NCBI RefSeq assembly: GCF_900269665.1
Contig: NZ_LT985361.1
Span: forward strand, 4,484,724-4,548,723
Direction of reading: 5' to 3'
Source of the DNA: Nocardia suismassiliense
GTDB lineage: Bacteria; Actinomycetota; Actinomycetes; Mycobacteriales; Mycobacteriaceae
Length of the DNA: 64,000 nt
Positions 36,255 through 45,233 of the stretch are shown here, piece by piece. The notes under the pieces are model-generated. The model worked only from the letters and a program-made list of their open reading frames with translations, had not been told where the DNA came from and did not search any database. Both the position numbers and the translations under genes were made by a program. How positions within the stretch are numbered: the first letter of the stretch is position 1; each line of letters begins with the position of its first letter.

Positions 36255-36288
36255 GGTTCGGGATTTGCAGGTGGGATGAGGTGCTCGC

Positions 36289-37743
36289 ATGGGGTTGCCA
36301 CGATTCGCCGCCGAGGCAGTGTCCGGTTTGACCGTCGCGATCGTCGCGCTTCCGCTGGCCATCGCGTTCGGTATCACGGCGACCGGCACACCCGAAGGTG
36401 CGCTGGTCGGTTTGTACGGTGCCATCTTCGCGGGGTTCTTCGCGGCCGTGTTCGGTGGCACGCCGGGCCAAGTCACCGGCCCTACCGGCCCGATCACCGT
36501 CGTCGCCACGGGTGTGATCGCCGCCCACGGACTCGAATCCGCGTTCGTCGTGTTCATCATGGCGGGTGTGTTCCAGATCCTGTTCGGGCTCTGCCGACTC
36601 GGATCGTTCATCCGCTACATCCCGCACCCCGTGGTCTCGGGGGTCATGGGCGGGATCGCGCTGATCATCATTCTCGGCGAGCTCGATCAAGCGCAGAAAA
36701 GCTTCCTGCTGGTCGCGGTCACCATCGTGCTGATGCTCGTATCGGCCAGGCTGATCAAATCCGTTCCGGCCAGCCTGATCGTGCTGGTGATCATCACTGC
36801 GCTCTTGCCGCTGACCGCGGACTGGCTCACGAATGTCACCGTGGGCCCGGTACCGCTCAACACCGCGGTCGACTACATCGGCAAGATCCCCGAGGCCATC
36901 CCGACCATCAACACACCGGAACTCAGCGGATCGTTGATCGTCGGCCTGCTGCTGCCCGCGTTGAGCATCGCGCTGCTCGGATCGATCGACTCGCTGTTGA
37001 CCTCGGTCGTGATGGACAACATCACCGGCACGCGACACCGCAGCAACAAAGAACTCGTCGGGCAGGGCCTCGGCAATATCGCCAGCGGGTTGTTCGGCGG
37101 TCTGGCCAGCGCCGGAGCGACCGTCCGCTCTGTGGTGAACGTCAGAAGTGGTGGCCGCACCGGTTTCTCGGCGGCGACGCACAGTGTGGTGCTGTTGATC
37201 TTCGTGGCCGGACTCGGCGTCGTCGTCCAGTACATCCCGCTCGCGGTGCTGTCGGGCATCCTGATCGTCACCGCCGTCGGCATGTTCGACTGGGAGACGA
37301 TGCGCAAGGCGCACGTTTCCCCGAAGGGTGATGTGGTCGTATTGGTCGTGACCATGGCGATCACGGTGATCGTCGATCTCACCGTCGCGGTCGCCGTCGG
37401 TGTTGCGCTGGCTGTCGCAGTGCATCTCGTGCAGTCGCGGCAGCGAAAGGCGTCGATCGTGCAGGAGGACAACGCGTATGAGATCCACGGGCCGTTGTCC
37501 TTCCTGTCCACCGACGCCGTGTTCAGCAACCTGCGCGAGGACAAACCCGAACTCTCGCTGTCACTGGCCAAGGTCAGCTACCTGGACATGTCCGGGGCCA
37601 AGGCCTTGCTGACCTTCATCGACCACTCGGACCGAGACGGTGTCGATCTCACCATCACCGATCTGCCGCCGCACATCGAAAACACGTTGTCCGAGCTGGC
37701 AAGTCGAGAACAACAGACGAAACTGGCAGCGGCGCTTCGGTGA
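36289..37743 (+). CDS. SulP-family anion transporter with STAS domain (bicarbonate/sulfate type)
   Basis: A 484-residue transporter. The N-terminal membrane part (about 1-385, around twelve helices) begins AVSGLTVAIVALPLAIAFGI and contains GPTGPITVVATGV and LLPALSIALLGSIDSLLTSVVMDN, the SulP signature regions. The STAS domain (about 400-484) includes LSLAKVSYLDMSGAKALLTF. Actinobacterial proteins of this type carry bicarbonate, sulfate or dicarboxylates; the sequence does not settle which. No carbonic anhydrase or sulfur gene is adjacent. The leader carries motif copy C, so RNA-level control by an ion or metabolite is possible. Confidence 0.9.
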   Translation: MGLPRFAAEAVSGLTVAIVALPLAIAFGITATGTPEGALVGLYGAIFAGFFAAVFGGTPGQVTGPTGPITVVATGVIAAHGLESAFVVFIMAGVFQILFGLCRLGSFIRYIPHPVVSGVMGGIALIIILGELDQAQKSFLLVAVTIVLMLVSARLIKSVPASLIVLVIITALLPLTADWLTNVTVGPVPLNTAVDYIGKIPEAIPTINTPELSGSLIVGLLLPALSIALLGSIDSLLTSVVMDNITGTRHRSNKELVGQGLGNIASGLFGGLASAGATVRSVVNVRSGGRTGFSAATHSVVLLIFVAGLGVVVQYIPLAVLSGILIVTAVGMFDWETMRKAHVSPKGDVVVLVVTMAITVIVDLTVAVAVGVALAVAVHLVQSRQRKASIVQEDNAYEIHGPLSFLSTDAVFSNLREDKPELSLSLAKVSYLDMSGAKALLTFIDHSDRDGVDLTITDLPPHIENTLSELASREQQTKLAAALR

Positions 37744-37837
37744 TGTCGCTAGCGCTCGGGCTCTATAACTTTCGTCAGGGGTAGGTGCGGTCGTTCGACA
37801 GATTCGCCGGGGCGCGCGGATCCCTAGCGTCGTGGGC

Positions 37838-39274
37838 ATGGTCAGATTCATTGCCGCCCTCGCCGTCGTAGCCTGTGTCGTTCTGGCACCGGGTGCGACG
37901 GCGCACGCGGTGCCGAACGCTCCGTTGACTCCCGCTGTCATCGACAACTATCTCGAAGACGCGCTCGAGAGCACGGGGGTGCCGGGATTGGCAGCCGTTG
38001 TGACGCACGGTGATCGGGTTGTGCATGCCGGTGGCTACGGCCATGAGTCCGGCGGCGGGCCGGTCACTGCGGATACGCCGATGCGGGTCGCCTCGCTCAG
38101 CAAATCGTTCACCGCTACGGCTGTGCTGGTGTTGGTGGAGCAGGGGCGACTGTCGCTGGATCGCCCCGTTTCCGCGCAGTTGCCCGGGTTCGCACTGGGC
38201 GACTCGCGGGGCGGCTCGGTGACGGTGCGACAGCTGTTGAATCAGACGTCGGGGCTGACGGATTCGACCGTCGATATCGGCAGGCTGGGGCAGGCCCGTT
38301 CGCTCGACGAGTATGTGTCGCTGCTGGATACTGCCTCGCTCGCGACGGATCCGGGCACGCGATTCAAGTACTGCAATGTGAACTACAACGTCGCGGCTCG
38401 GCTGGTCGAGGTCGCCAGTGGACAGAGTTTCGGGGACTTCCTCGCCCAGCGGGTGTTCGGGCCGCTCGGGATGGCGCGCAGTGCCGTGAGCGCCGCAGAC
38501 ATCGCGCCCGCGGACGGCTACAACTCGGTGTTCGGCGCTTGGGTGTCCCGGCCCGAGTTGTCCGAGTTTCTCGACGGCAGTGGCAGCGGAGGTGTCGTCA
38601 CCACGGCCGCGGACATGGGGAAGTGGTTGATCGCGCACAACGGCCGCGGTCCGCGGCTGCTGAGTCAGGCCGGCCTGGATGTCGTGCACACCTCGTCGCC
38701 GGTCGCTGAATACGCGATGGGCTGGTCGCCGGAGCCTATGGGCGCGGATCCTGCCCTGCTCGTGCACAGCGGGAACCTGTTCACCTACTCCGCGTTTCAA
38801 GCCATCGATCCCGTGAGCGGTTACGGGTTCGCGGTGCTGGCCAACAGCGCCGCGCTCCATGACGACACGTATGACATCGTCAAGGGCTTGGTGGCGCTCA
38901 GCAGGGGAGAAGCGCCTGGCGAGATCGGCGGCCAGCGGCAGATCTTCGAGCTGGTCCTCGGCCTGATCGCATTCGGCGCCATCGGACTCGGCACGCTGGC
39001 AGCGCTGCGGTCACGCCGATGGGCTCGGCGACAGAGCGGGCGCGCGTGGTGGCGGGTCGCGCTCCGGGTGCTACCCCTGGCGGTCCCGGCCCTGGTGTTC
39101 GCCGGTTATCCGGCCATCATCTCGTTCATCAGCGGAGGCAGGACGGTCACCTGGGCCCAGCTCACGTACTTCGCTGCGCCGCTGACCATCACGTTGTTCG
39201 TGGTCGCGGCGGCCGGGGCGGCGACAGTGGCGTTGCGATTGGTCCGACTGCGCTCGGTAAGGTCGGCGGAATGA
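37838..39274 (+). CDS. Exported serine hydrolase of the class C beta-lactamase/PBP4* family with C-terminal membrane helices
   Basis: A 478-residue protein. A signal peptide (MVRFIAALAVVACVVLAPGATAHA) is followed by a penicillin-binding-like domain with the catalytic S86-x-x-K89 in SLSK and a Tyr-x-Asn box (NYN in CNVNYNVAARL). The last 120 residues hold about four hydrophobic helices, anchoring it with the hydrolase outside. ATG 37838 is preferred over GTG 37832. Its stop overlaps the sensor kinase start (ATGA), so the three genes form an operon. It might trim cell-wall peptides or sense a beta-lactam-like ligand for the kinase. Confidence 0.87.
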   Translation: MVRFIAALAVVACVVLAPGATAHAVPNAPLTPAVIDNYLEDALESTGVPGLAAVVTHGDRVVHAGGYGHESGGGPVTADTPMRVASLSKSFTATAVLVLVEQGRLSLDRPVSAQLPGFALGDSRGGSVTVRQLLNQTSGLTDSTVDIGRLGQARSLDEYVSLLDTASLATDPGTRFKYCNVNYNVAARLVEVASGQSFGDFLAQRVFGPLGMARSAVSAADIAPADGYNSVFGAWVSRPELSEFLDGSGSGGVVTTAADMGKWLIAHNGRGPRLLSQAGLDVVHTSSPVAEYAMGWSPEPMGADPALLVHSGNLFTYSAFQAIDPVSGYGFAVLANSAALHDDTYDIVKGLVALSRGEAPGEIGGQRQIFELVLGLIAFGAIGLGTLAALRSRRWARRQSGRAWWRVALRVLPLAVPALVFAGYPAIISFISGGRTVTWAQLTYFAAPLTITLFVVAAAGAATVALRLVRLRSVRSAE

Positions 39275-40344
39275 GGTACAGCGCTCTGCTCGCGGTCACA
39301 GCGGTAGGTGGCGCGCTGAACGGACTTGCGACAGAAGGGCTTCCGGGCTGGCGGCAGTTGCTGTTCGTGGCGCTCTTCGCCGCCGCCTACCTACAGGGTC
39401 GGCGCCTGCCGGAGCGGCACGGTGGGCCGGTGCTACTGGTCGCCCTCGCGGCGGCGGCGCTGATCGCCGTGGTCGATGTCGCCGAGGCCGTCGGTGCGGT
39501 CATGTCGCTGGCCCTGTTCGTGGCGCTGCCGTGGGTGATCGGCCGGTTCCGGCGGCAACAGGCCGAACTGCTCGCGGTCGGCCAGGAACGGATCCGTCAC
39601 CTGGAGCAGACCCAGGCGCTCGCCGAAGAAAGCGCACGACTACGCGAACGGGCCCGCATCGCCACCGACATGCACGACGCCCTCGGCCACGAACTGGCCT
39701 TGATCGCCTTGCAGGCCGGTGCCCTGGAGCTGAGCGCCGACCTGAACGAACCGAACCGCCAGGCGGCGAGCCTTTTACGAGCCTCCGCAGTGACCGCCTC
39801 CGACGAACTGCGCCGAACCGTCAGCATGCTGCGAGCCGGCAACGCCGTGGCCGTCGAGCCACCGAGCATGTCCGTCGAGGCGCTGGTCGCCCGCGCCCGG
39901 ACGGCAGGGATGACGGTGGACCTGGTCCAGAGCGAGCTATGCGACCACCTGACACCCCTGGTCGAATCGGCTGTCCGCCGCGTGGTGCAGGAAACGCTGA
40001 CCAACGCTGCCCGGCACGCGCCCGGTGCCGGCGTACGGATCGAAATGGAGCAGCACGGAGACGAATTCGGCCTAGTAGTCACCAACCCGATCAGTACGCC
40101 AACAGTCGGCATCGGTACCGAGGCAACCAGCGGCGGCAACAATCGTGGCGTGAATATCGGCGGCGCTGGGCGCAGTGGGGGAGCCGGCGATGTGCGGGGC
40201 GCCGTGCCCGGTAGCGGCCTGATCGGGCTCGCCGAACGAGTTCAGTTGCTGGGTGGGACATTTCAGGTGGACGACGACCGAGCGGCTTTCACGGTCACCG
40301 CCCGCATTCCGGTGGCGGTGCCGGTTCGGGCGGGGGCGGAATGA
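39271..40344 (+). CDS. Sensor histidine kinase, NarL/DesK type (HisKA_3)
   Basis: A 357-residue kinase. About four membrane helices in residues 1-100 lead to a dimerisation helix with the phospho-acceptor His in IATDMHDALGHELALIALQA and an ATPase domain with the N-box VVQETLTNAARHAPGAG. A Gly/Asn-rich insert (about 297-320, GGNNRGVNIGGAGRSGGAG) precedes GLIGLAERVQLLGG, the G-box. The start is the ATG overlapping the upstream stop; the response regulator starts in the same way at 40341. It probably senses envelope stress or a membrane signal and phosphorylates the partner regulator. Confidence 0.92.
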   Translation: MRYSALLAVTAVGGALNGLATEGLPGWRQLLFVALFAAAYLQGRRLPERHGGPVLLVALAAAALIAVVDVAEAVGAVMSLALFVALPWVIGRFRRQQAELLAVGQERIRHLEQTQALAEESARLRERARIATDMHDALGHELALIALQAGALELSADLNEPNRQAASLLRASAVTASDELRRTVSMLRAGNAVAVEPPSMSVEALVARARTAGMTVDLVQSELCDHLTPLVESAVRRVVQETLTNAARHAPGAGVRIEMEQHGDEFGLVVTNPISTPTVGIGTEATSGGNNRGVNIGGAGRSGGAGDVRGAVPGSGLIGLAERVQLLGGTFQVDDDRAAFTVTARIPVAVPVRAGAE

Positions 40345-40994
40345 TCCGGGTTCTGCTGGCCGACGATGAGGCCATGATTCGGGCCGGGGTGCGTGCGATT
40401 CTCGCCAGCGATCCCGGCATCGAAGTGGTCGCGGAGGCCGCAGACGGGCGGGAGGCCGTCGCATTGACGCGGGTGCACCAGCCCGACGTCGCGCTGCTCG
40501 ACATCAGGATGCCAGAGCTCGATGGGCTGGGTGCTGCCGCCGAGCTACGCGAAACCCACCCGGAGGTCGCGGTGGTCATCGTGACCACGTTCGACGAGGG
40601 CGACTATGTCGCGCGTGCGCTCGCCGCCGGAGTGAAAGGGTTCCTGCTCAAGGCGTCCGATCCGCGTGAACTGCTGATGGGAGTCCACGCGGCGGCGAAC
40701 GGGGCTGCTTTTCTCTCGCCGCGCATCGCCCATCGTGTTATCACCGAGCTCAGCGGCAATACCCTCGAACGCAAGAACGCCGCGCGCGAGCGAGTGGCAA
40801 GCCTGACGCAACGGGAACGCGATGTGCTGACCCTCCTCGGTCAGGGTCTGTCCAATCGGGAGATCGCCAAGCAACTCTGCATCGCAGAAGGAACAGTGAA
40901 AGCACACGTCAGCGCGATTCTGCAACGCATCGGGGCGGGCAACCGCGTCCAAGCCGCCATCTTCGCGCACCAGGCTCAGCTCGTCGGCTATTGA
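40341..40994 (+). CDS. LuxR/NarL-family response regulator
   Basis: A 217-residue regulator. The receiver domain (1-120) has acidic DDE near residue 8, the phospho-Asp in VALLDIRMPELDG, the Thr in VTTFDEGDYV and Lys in FLLKA. The C-terminal LuxR helix-turn-helix is TQRERDVLTLLGQGLSNREIAKQL, then EGTVKAHVSAILQRIG. It overlaps the kinase stop by four bases. The targets are not visible; its own operon and the hydrolase are the obvious candidates. Confidence 0.94.
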   Translation: MIRVLLADDEAMIRAGVRAILASDPGIEVVAEAADGREAVALTRVHQPDVALLDIRMPELDGLGAAAELRETHPEVAVVIVTTFDEGDYVARALAAGVKGFLLKASDPRELLMGVHAAANGAAFLSPRIAHRVITELSGNTLERKNAARERVASLTQRERDVLTLLGQGLSNREIAKQLCIAEGTVKAHVSAILQRIGAGNRVQAAIFAHQAQLVGY

Positions 40995-41177
40995 CGCCGA
41001 TGCCGTGCGTGGTGTGCGTGGGCGGCGGCAGTTCGGCGGGCGCGACAGTGGGTGAGGCGGAGGGGCGGCGGCATGCCGAAGCACCGCGCCGGAGACATCC
41101 GGCGGGGGGCTACTTCCATTGCTGGATCAGCTCGAATGCCGTTCCGTCACACTCGAACACTCACAAACGAGTCTGCG

Positions 41178-41615
41178 CTACCGCCACAGTGACAATCGGC
41201 GGGTGTGCGGGTCGATGGTGTCTACCGATCCGAACGCCGCGACGCACAGCAAGATGATGTCTTCTTCGGGAGTTGCCGCGACACGGGCGAGTTGTTCGTC
41301 AGTCGATCCGTCGAGCATGCCGTCACAGAAGTCGATCGAGTGGACATCCTGCTCGGTGAAGGTGCGCCGAAGTGTCTGCAGCTGACCGGTTTTGGCCGAC
41401 AGCACGATCAGGCCGTGGGCGGAGATGAAGTCGTGCGAGGTGCCCGACGCGTCGGGGTAGTCGATGAACGCCATCGCTTGCAGCAAGTCGGGTGCCTTGC
41501 ATGCGGCTTTGGCGACGAGTCCCGCCATTGCGTGGGCCGCGACGTTGATCGCCCGTCCGGGGTCCTCGCGCAGCACCTTGTTGATCACGACATACAGCTT
41601 CATTTCGCTTGCCAC
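41178..41615 (-). CDS. DUF2000 family protein (peptidyl-tRNA-hydrolase-2-like fold)
   Basis: A 145-residue protein. The N-terminal KLYVVINKVLREDPGRAINVAAHAMAG is typical of DUF2000, which shares its fold with Pth2 peptidyl-tRNA hydrolases. The start is ATG 41615, or ATG 41603 four codons later. It follows the DapF-like gene by 81 bases on the same strand and is likely the last gene of the amino-acid-modifying operon, though the larger gap leaves that open. No enzymatic activity is established for the family. A hydrolase or self-protection role is speculation. Confidence 0.75.
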   Translation of the reverse strand: MASEMKLYVVINKVLREDPGRAINVAAHAMAGLVAKAACKAPDLLQAMAFIDYPDASGTSHDFISAHGLIVLSAKTGQLQTLRRTFTEQDVHSIDFCDGMLDGSTDEQLARVAATPEEDIILLCVAAFGSVDTIDPHTRRLSLWR

Positions 41616-41696
41616 CGAAACCCCACCGGTATCCGAAATCTGAGCGTCCCTTTCGCTACGGCGACGTTGCCGTCGCCCGGATGATCACCTTGCGTG

Positions 41697-42506
41697 CTAG
41701 CTGTCGAATGTGCTGCCGTGCGCGACGAACTCGCAGCGCCCCTGCAGCTGGATACGGTCGTTATCGATGAGCACGGTGACCTCGCCGCCCGGCATGGTAA
41801 CCGTGACCGACCTGTCGACGTATCCAGCGCGGAAGGCACTATACGCGGTCGCACAGCTGCTGCTGCCCGATGCCAGCGTATAGCCGGCGCCGCGTTCCCA
41901 GATCTGGAGTTTCAGCGTTTGCCTGTCGAGGGCAGTGCAGAGTTGAACGTTGGTACCGTCCGGACCGAATGCGGGGTGGTGGGCCGCCCAGGCGCCGACG
42001 CTGCGGGCCAACTCCTCGGTGGCGTCCGGCACGAAGGCGATGGCGTGCGGATTGCCGATGTCGACGCGATCGAAGGCGACGACCGTGCCCTCGGGGGTTT
42101 CCAGTTTCATATCACCGAGGGGCTTCGCCATTCCCATGTCCACCGACACCTCCCACGGGTCTGTGCTGATGATCTCGACGGGGCAGTCGCCCGCCAGGAC
42201 CTCGAGCACGAATCCGTCGGAGGTCAGATAGTTGCGGCGCAAGTATGCGGCGAACATGCGCAGGCCGTTACCGCTCTTTTCGCACTCGGAGCCGTCGGAG
42301 TTGAAAATCCGCAAGCCTACCGATGTTTCGGTGCCGTTCTCGATGATCCGGTCGGTCGGGCCGAGAAGTACTCCGTCCGCGCCGATACCGAAGTGCCGGT
42401 CGCACAGGTGCCGGACAAGGGTGCTGTCCATCGGACGCGCGAGCTGGTTCGGTTCGACTACGAGGTAATCATTACCGAGGGCCTGCATCTTGGTGAATGG
42501 AACCAT
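41697..42506 (-). CDS. DapF-like isomerase with both catalytic cysteines replaced by serine
   Basis: A 269-residue protein of the diaminopimelate epimerase fold: MQALGNDYLVVEP at the start, RHFGIGADGVLL (38-48), NSDGSE, GNPHA and GTNVQL. True DapF enzymes use two Cys, in CGNG and ACGTG. Here these are S78 (EKSGNGLRM) and S213 (LASGSSSCAT). Such a change abolishes normal two-base epimerisation in studied DapF mutants, so another reaction or weakened chemistry is expected. ATG 42506 has GGAG ten bases ahead. It is 17 bases after the LysE stop. A second, genuine DapF must exist elsewhere to make cell wall. Context suggests action on an unusual amino acid. Confidence 0.85.
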   Translation of the reverse strand: MVPFTKMQALGNDYLVVEPNQLARPMDSTLVRHLCDRHFGIGADGVLLGPTDRIIENGTETSVGLRIFNSDGSECEKSGNGLRMFAAYLRRNYLTSDGFVLEVLAGDCPVEIISTDPWEVSVDMGMAKPLGDMKLETPEGTVVAFDRVDIGNPHAIAFVPDATEELARSVGAWAAHHPAFGPDGTNVQLCTALDRQTLKLQIWERGAGYTLASGSSSCATAYSAFRAGYVDRSVTVTMPGGEVTVLIDNDRIQLQGRCEFVAHGSTFDS

Positions 42507-42523
42507 TGTTCTCTACTCCGGAT

Positions 42524-43159
42524 TCATGTCGTCGCCAGCCAGCCCGCGAGGCAGAGGAATATCGCCCCGGCGACATTGTTGATTCGGCGACTGTAGTTGT
42601 TGCTGGTTTCGGCGATACGGCTACCGAACATGCCCGACAGGTAGCCGATGGGGCCGTCGATGGCGAAGTCTACGATGACCAGGACGAGTCCGAGAATGGC
42701 GAGCTGATGTGGTACGTGCCCCAAGCCCGGATTGGTGAACTGCGGTAGGAACGCAAGGTTGAAGAGAATCACTTTGGGGTTGAGTATGTTGGTGATGGCG
42801 GCGCTCCTGAATGACGCCAGCACCGGCTTGCTGAGTACTTTCGTGGCGGAGACCTCGTCGGCGGCCGGCGTGGTGTCGGCCCGAAACGACGAAATCGCAA
42901 GGTAGACAAGGTAGATGACGCCGAGCCACTTCAATCCCTGGTACACAGCGGGGAACTTGTGCACCAGCGCGGACAAGCCCAGCACCGTGATGACGATGTG
43001 CACCGCGAGTCCGGCAGCGACGCCCGCGGCCGCCGCGACACCTGCGGCTTTGCCGTGCCGAGTGCCGAGCGTGACGATCAGGATCATGTCCGGGCCGGGC
43101 ATGATCACCAGGACGACCGCGGCGAGCATGAACGGCCAGAACAGATTCCAGTCAATCAT
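42524..43159 (-). CDS. LysE-family amino-acid exporter
   Basis: A 211-residue transporter with about six helices. It starts MIDWNLFWPFMLAAVVLVIMPGPDMILIV, where PGPDM is the LysE/RhtB signature, followed by KAAGVAAAAGVAAGLAVH and NPKVILFNLAFLPQF. It overlaps the molybdopterin gene by 8 bases (start 43159, upstream stop 43152-43154), so translational coupling is likely. LysE proteins export amino acids and analogues. In this operon it is the natural candidate for exporting the product or removing a toxic intermediate. Confidence 0.9.
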   Translation of the reverse strand: MIDWNLFWPFMLAAVVLVIMPGPDMILIVTLGTRHGKAAGVAAAAGVAAGLAVHIVITVLGLSALVHKFPAVYQGLKWLGVIYLVYLAISSFRADTTPAADEVSATKVLSKPVLASFRSAAITNILNPKVILFNLAFLPQFTNPGLGHVPHQLAILGLVLVIVDFAIDGPIGYLSGMFGSRIAETSNNYSRRINNVAGAIFLCLAGWLATT

Positions 43160-45233
43160 CGATGTCCTTTCGGTCGAGTAGCGCGACGTCGACATTGTTG
43201 TCGTGGAATACGGCTCCGCCGCCCAGGTCGGCGTCGCGTTCCTCGACCGTCGCGTTCACGGTCGGGCCGCCGACGATCTTGCGCCAGCTGCCCTTGGTCA
43301 TCGCGACCACACCCGGTGGGACCGCATCACTGATTTCGGCGCTGGTGGTGAATTCGCCCCGGCTGTTGAACACTCGGACCCGGCACCCCGCGCCGATTCC
43401 TCGCGAGTCGGCATCCGCAGGGTTCAGGGTGACTGCGGTCCCACTCGACTTGCCGGCCAGTAACTCATTGTTGAGAAATGTCGAGTTCAGTGTGTAATGC
43501 GAGGCTGTCGCCAGTAGGGACAGTGGATATCGCGTGTCCGTTCCTGATGTTTCCGCAGCAACCTTTGCGCTGAAGTCTGCGCTGGTCGGAAACTCGAACT
43601 TTCCACTCACGGTGCGGAAACCATCGGCGAAGGGGACGAACTTGTCAGGGTAGTTCAGACGTTGCCATCCGCGCTCGCGCAACGATCGCACAGTGATGCC
43701 GTCGAGCGAAGGGTGGGTGGAGTCCATCAGCTGGCGAGCTATGTCGATATCGCTGTCATACAAACACGGTTCCCGCAACCGTAGCCCGGCAGCGATTCGA
43801 CGGAATATCTCGGTCGTGGACAGCGCCTGGCCGGCCGGGGCAACCGCGGGTTCGTTCCATGCGAGGTACATGTGGCCGTATCCGTCGTGGATGTCGAGAT
43901 GCTCTGTCTGCATCGTCGCGGGCAGCACGATATCGGCATAATCGCAGGTGTCGGTCTGGAAGTGGTCTACCACCACGGTGAACAGATCTTCGCGCGACAG
44001 TCCTCTGATGACGTTGGCCTGGCCGGGCGCACTGGCTACGGGGTTGGCGCCGTAGACGAACAGCACCTTGACCGGCGGCGACAGGTTGGGATCGTTGAGC
44101 GTGTCACCGAGCCGGGTCATGGACAGTCCCCGCACCGGCCGTGTTTGCAGGTCGTCGCGGTCGAGTGCTGCTCGGTTGAGCCCGAAATACCCGTCGGTCG
44201 AATAGGACACGCCGCCGCCGTAGCGACCCCAGTCACCGGTCGCCGCCGACAGGCACGCCAGCAATCGCAGGACGTTGCCGCCGCCGGCATGGCGTTGTAA
44301 GCCCATTCCGGCGCGGATGCCGACTGGAGATGACGACGCGATCCGAGCGGCGAGGCGAATAATCACCGATGCCGGTACGCCCGTTGTCTTTTCGACGGCG
44401 GCAGGCGCGAATTCGGATAGCTCGCCGCGGAAGTCCGGCCATCCGTTGGTCATTGTCTCGAGGTAGTCGACGTCGATCGCCTCGTGCGCGACCAGCTCGT
44501 GGATCAGGCTCAGAATGAGATGTGCGTCGGTGCCGGGGCGGGGCGCGATGTGCTCGTCGGCCAGCTTGACTGTCCGAGTCCTGATGGGGTCGATCGCGAC
44601 GATCCACGCACCGAGCCTGCGCGCCTGCTGGACGAATTTCCACAGATGATGCCCCGAGGTCACGGTATTGACACCCCACATGAGCACCAGCCGAGACGCC
44701 GCCAACGATTCGGGGTCGATCCCCAACGAGGTACCGGTGGACTGCGCGAGTCCTTCCTGACCGGCGATCGAGCAGATCGTCATGTTATGGCGCGACGCGC
44801 CGATCGCATTCCACAGCCGCCGGCCCGACTTGCCTTGCAGGCCTTGGATATAGCCGAGGTTCCCCGTGCCCTGGTAGGGCCAGATCGATTCCCCGCCCCA
44901 CCGCTCGATCGCGTGCTCGAACCGGTCGGTGATCATGTCGATCGCCGTGGACCACTCGACCTCTTCGAACTTGCCCGAACCCTTCGGTCCCACTCGACGT
45001 TTCGGGTTCAGCAGACGTGACGGTGACCGGGTCTGTTCGAGGTACTGGCCGACCTTGACGCACAGCGCACCGGCGGTGAACGGGTGATCCTTGCGCCCGG
45101 CCAGCTTCACCGGCTCATCGCCGTCGACGGTGACTGTCCAACTGCAGCCGTCGGGGCAATCCAGTGGACAGGCACCGTGGACCAGCTTTACCGCCGACGG
45201 AACCGCAGCGACGCCACCAGCTTCAGCTGACAT
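43152..45233 (-). CDS. Molybdopterin-dependent oxidoreductase (DMSO reductase superfamily) with N-terminal Fe4S4 site
   Basis: A 693-residue protein. Residues about 20-62 carry a C-x3-C-x3-C then C pattern (GACPLDCPDGC, GALCVK) for an Fe4S4 cluster. Molybdopterin-binding segments follow: WPYQGTGNLGYIQG, LVLMWGVNTVTSGHH, VAIDPIRTRT and VLFVYGANPVASAPG. The last 130 residues form the dinucleotide-binding domain. No Tat signal is seen, so it acts in the cytosol like assimilatory nitrate reductase or BisC-type enzymes. The likely chemistry is reduction of an N- or S-oxide, or oxygen-atom transfer on the pathway intermediate. It overlaps the 2OG oxygenase gene by 11 bases and LysE by 8. No redox partner is adjacent. 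Confidence 0.9.
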   Translation of the reverse strand: MSAEAGGVAAVPSAVKLVHGACPLDCPDGCSWTVTVDGDEPVKLAGRKDHPFTAGALCVKVGQYLEQTRSPSRLLNPKRRVGPKGSGKFEEVEWSTAIDMITDRFEHAIERWGGESIWPYQGTGNLGYIQGLQGKSGRRLWNAIGASRHNMTICSIAGQEGLAQSTGTSLGIDPESLAASRLVLMWGVNTVTSGHHLWKFVQQARRLGAWIVAIDPIRTRTVKLADEHIAPRPGTDAHLILSLIHELVAHEAIDVDYLETMTNGWPDFRGELSEFAPAAVEKTTGVPASVIIRLAARIASSSPVGIRAGMGLQRHAGGGNVLRLLACLSAATGDWGRYGGGVSYSTDGYFGLNRAALDRDDLQTRPVRGLSMTRLGDTLNDPNLSPPVKVLFVYGANPVASAPGQANVIRGLSREDLFTVVVDHFQTDTCDYADIVLPATMQTEHLDIHDGYGHMYLAWNEPAVAPAGQALSTTEIFRRIAAGLRLREPCLYDSDIDIARQLMDSTHPSLDGITVRSLRERGWQRLNYPDKFVPFADGFRTVSGKFEFPTSADFSAKVAAETSGTDTRYPLSLLATASHYTLNSTFLNNELLAGKSSGTAVTLNPADADSRGIGAGCRVRVFNSRGEFTTSAEISDAVPPGVVAMTKGSWRKIVGGPTVNATVEERDADLGGGAVFHDNNVDVALLDRKDIDD

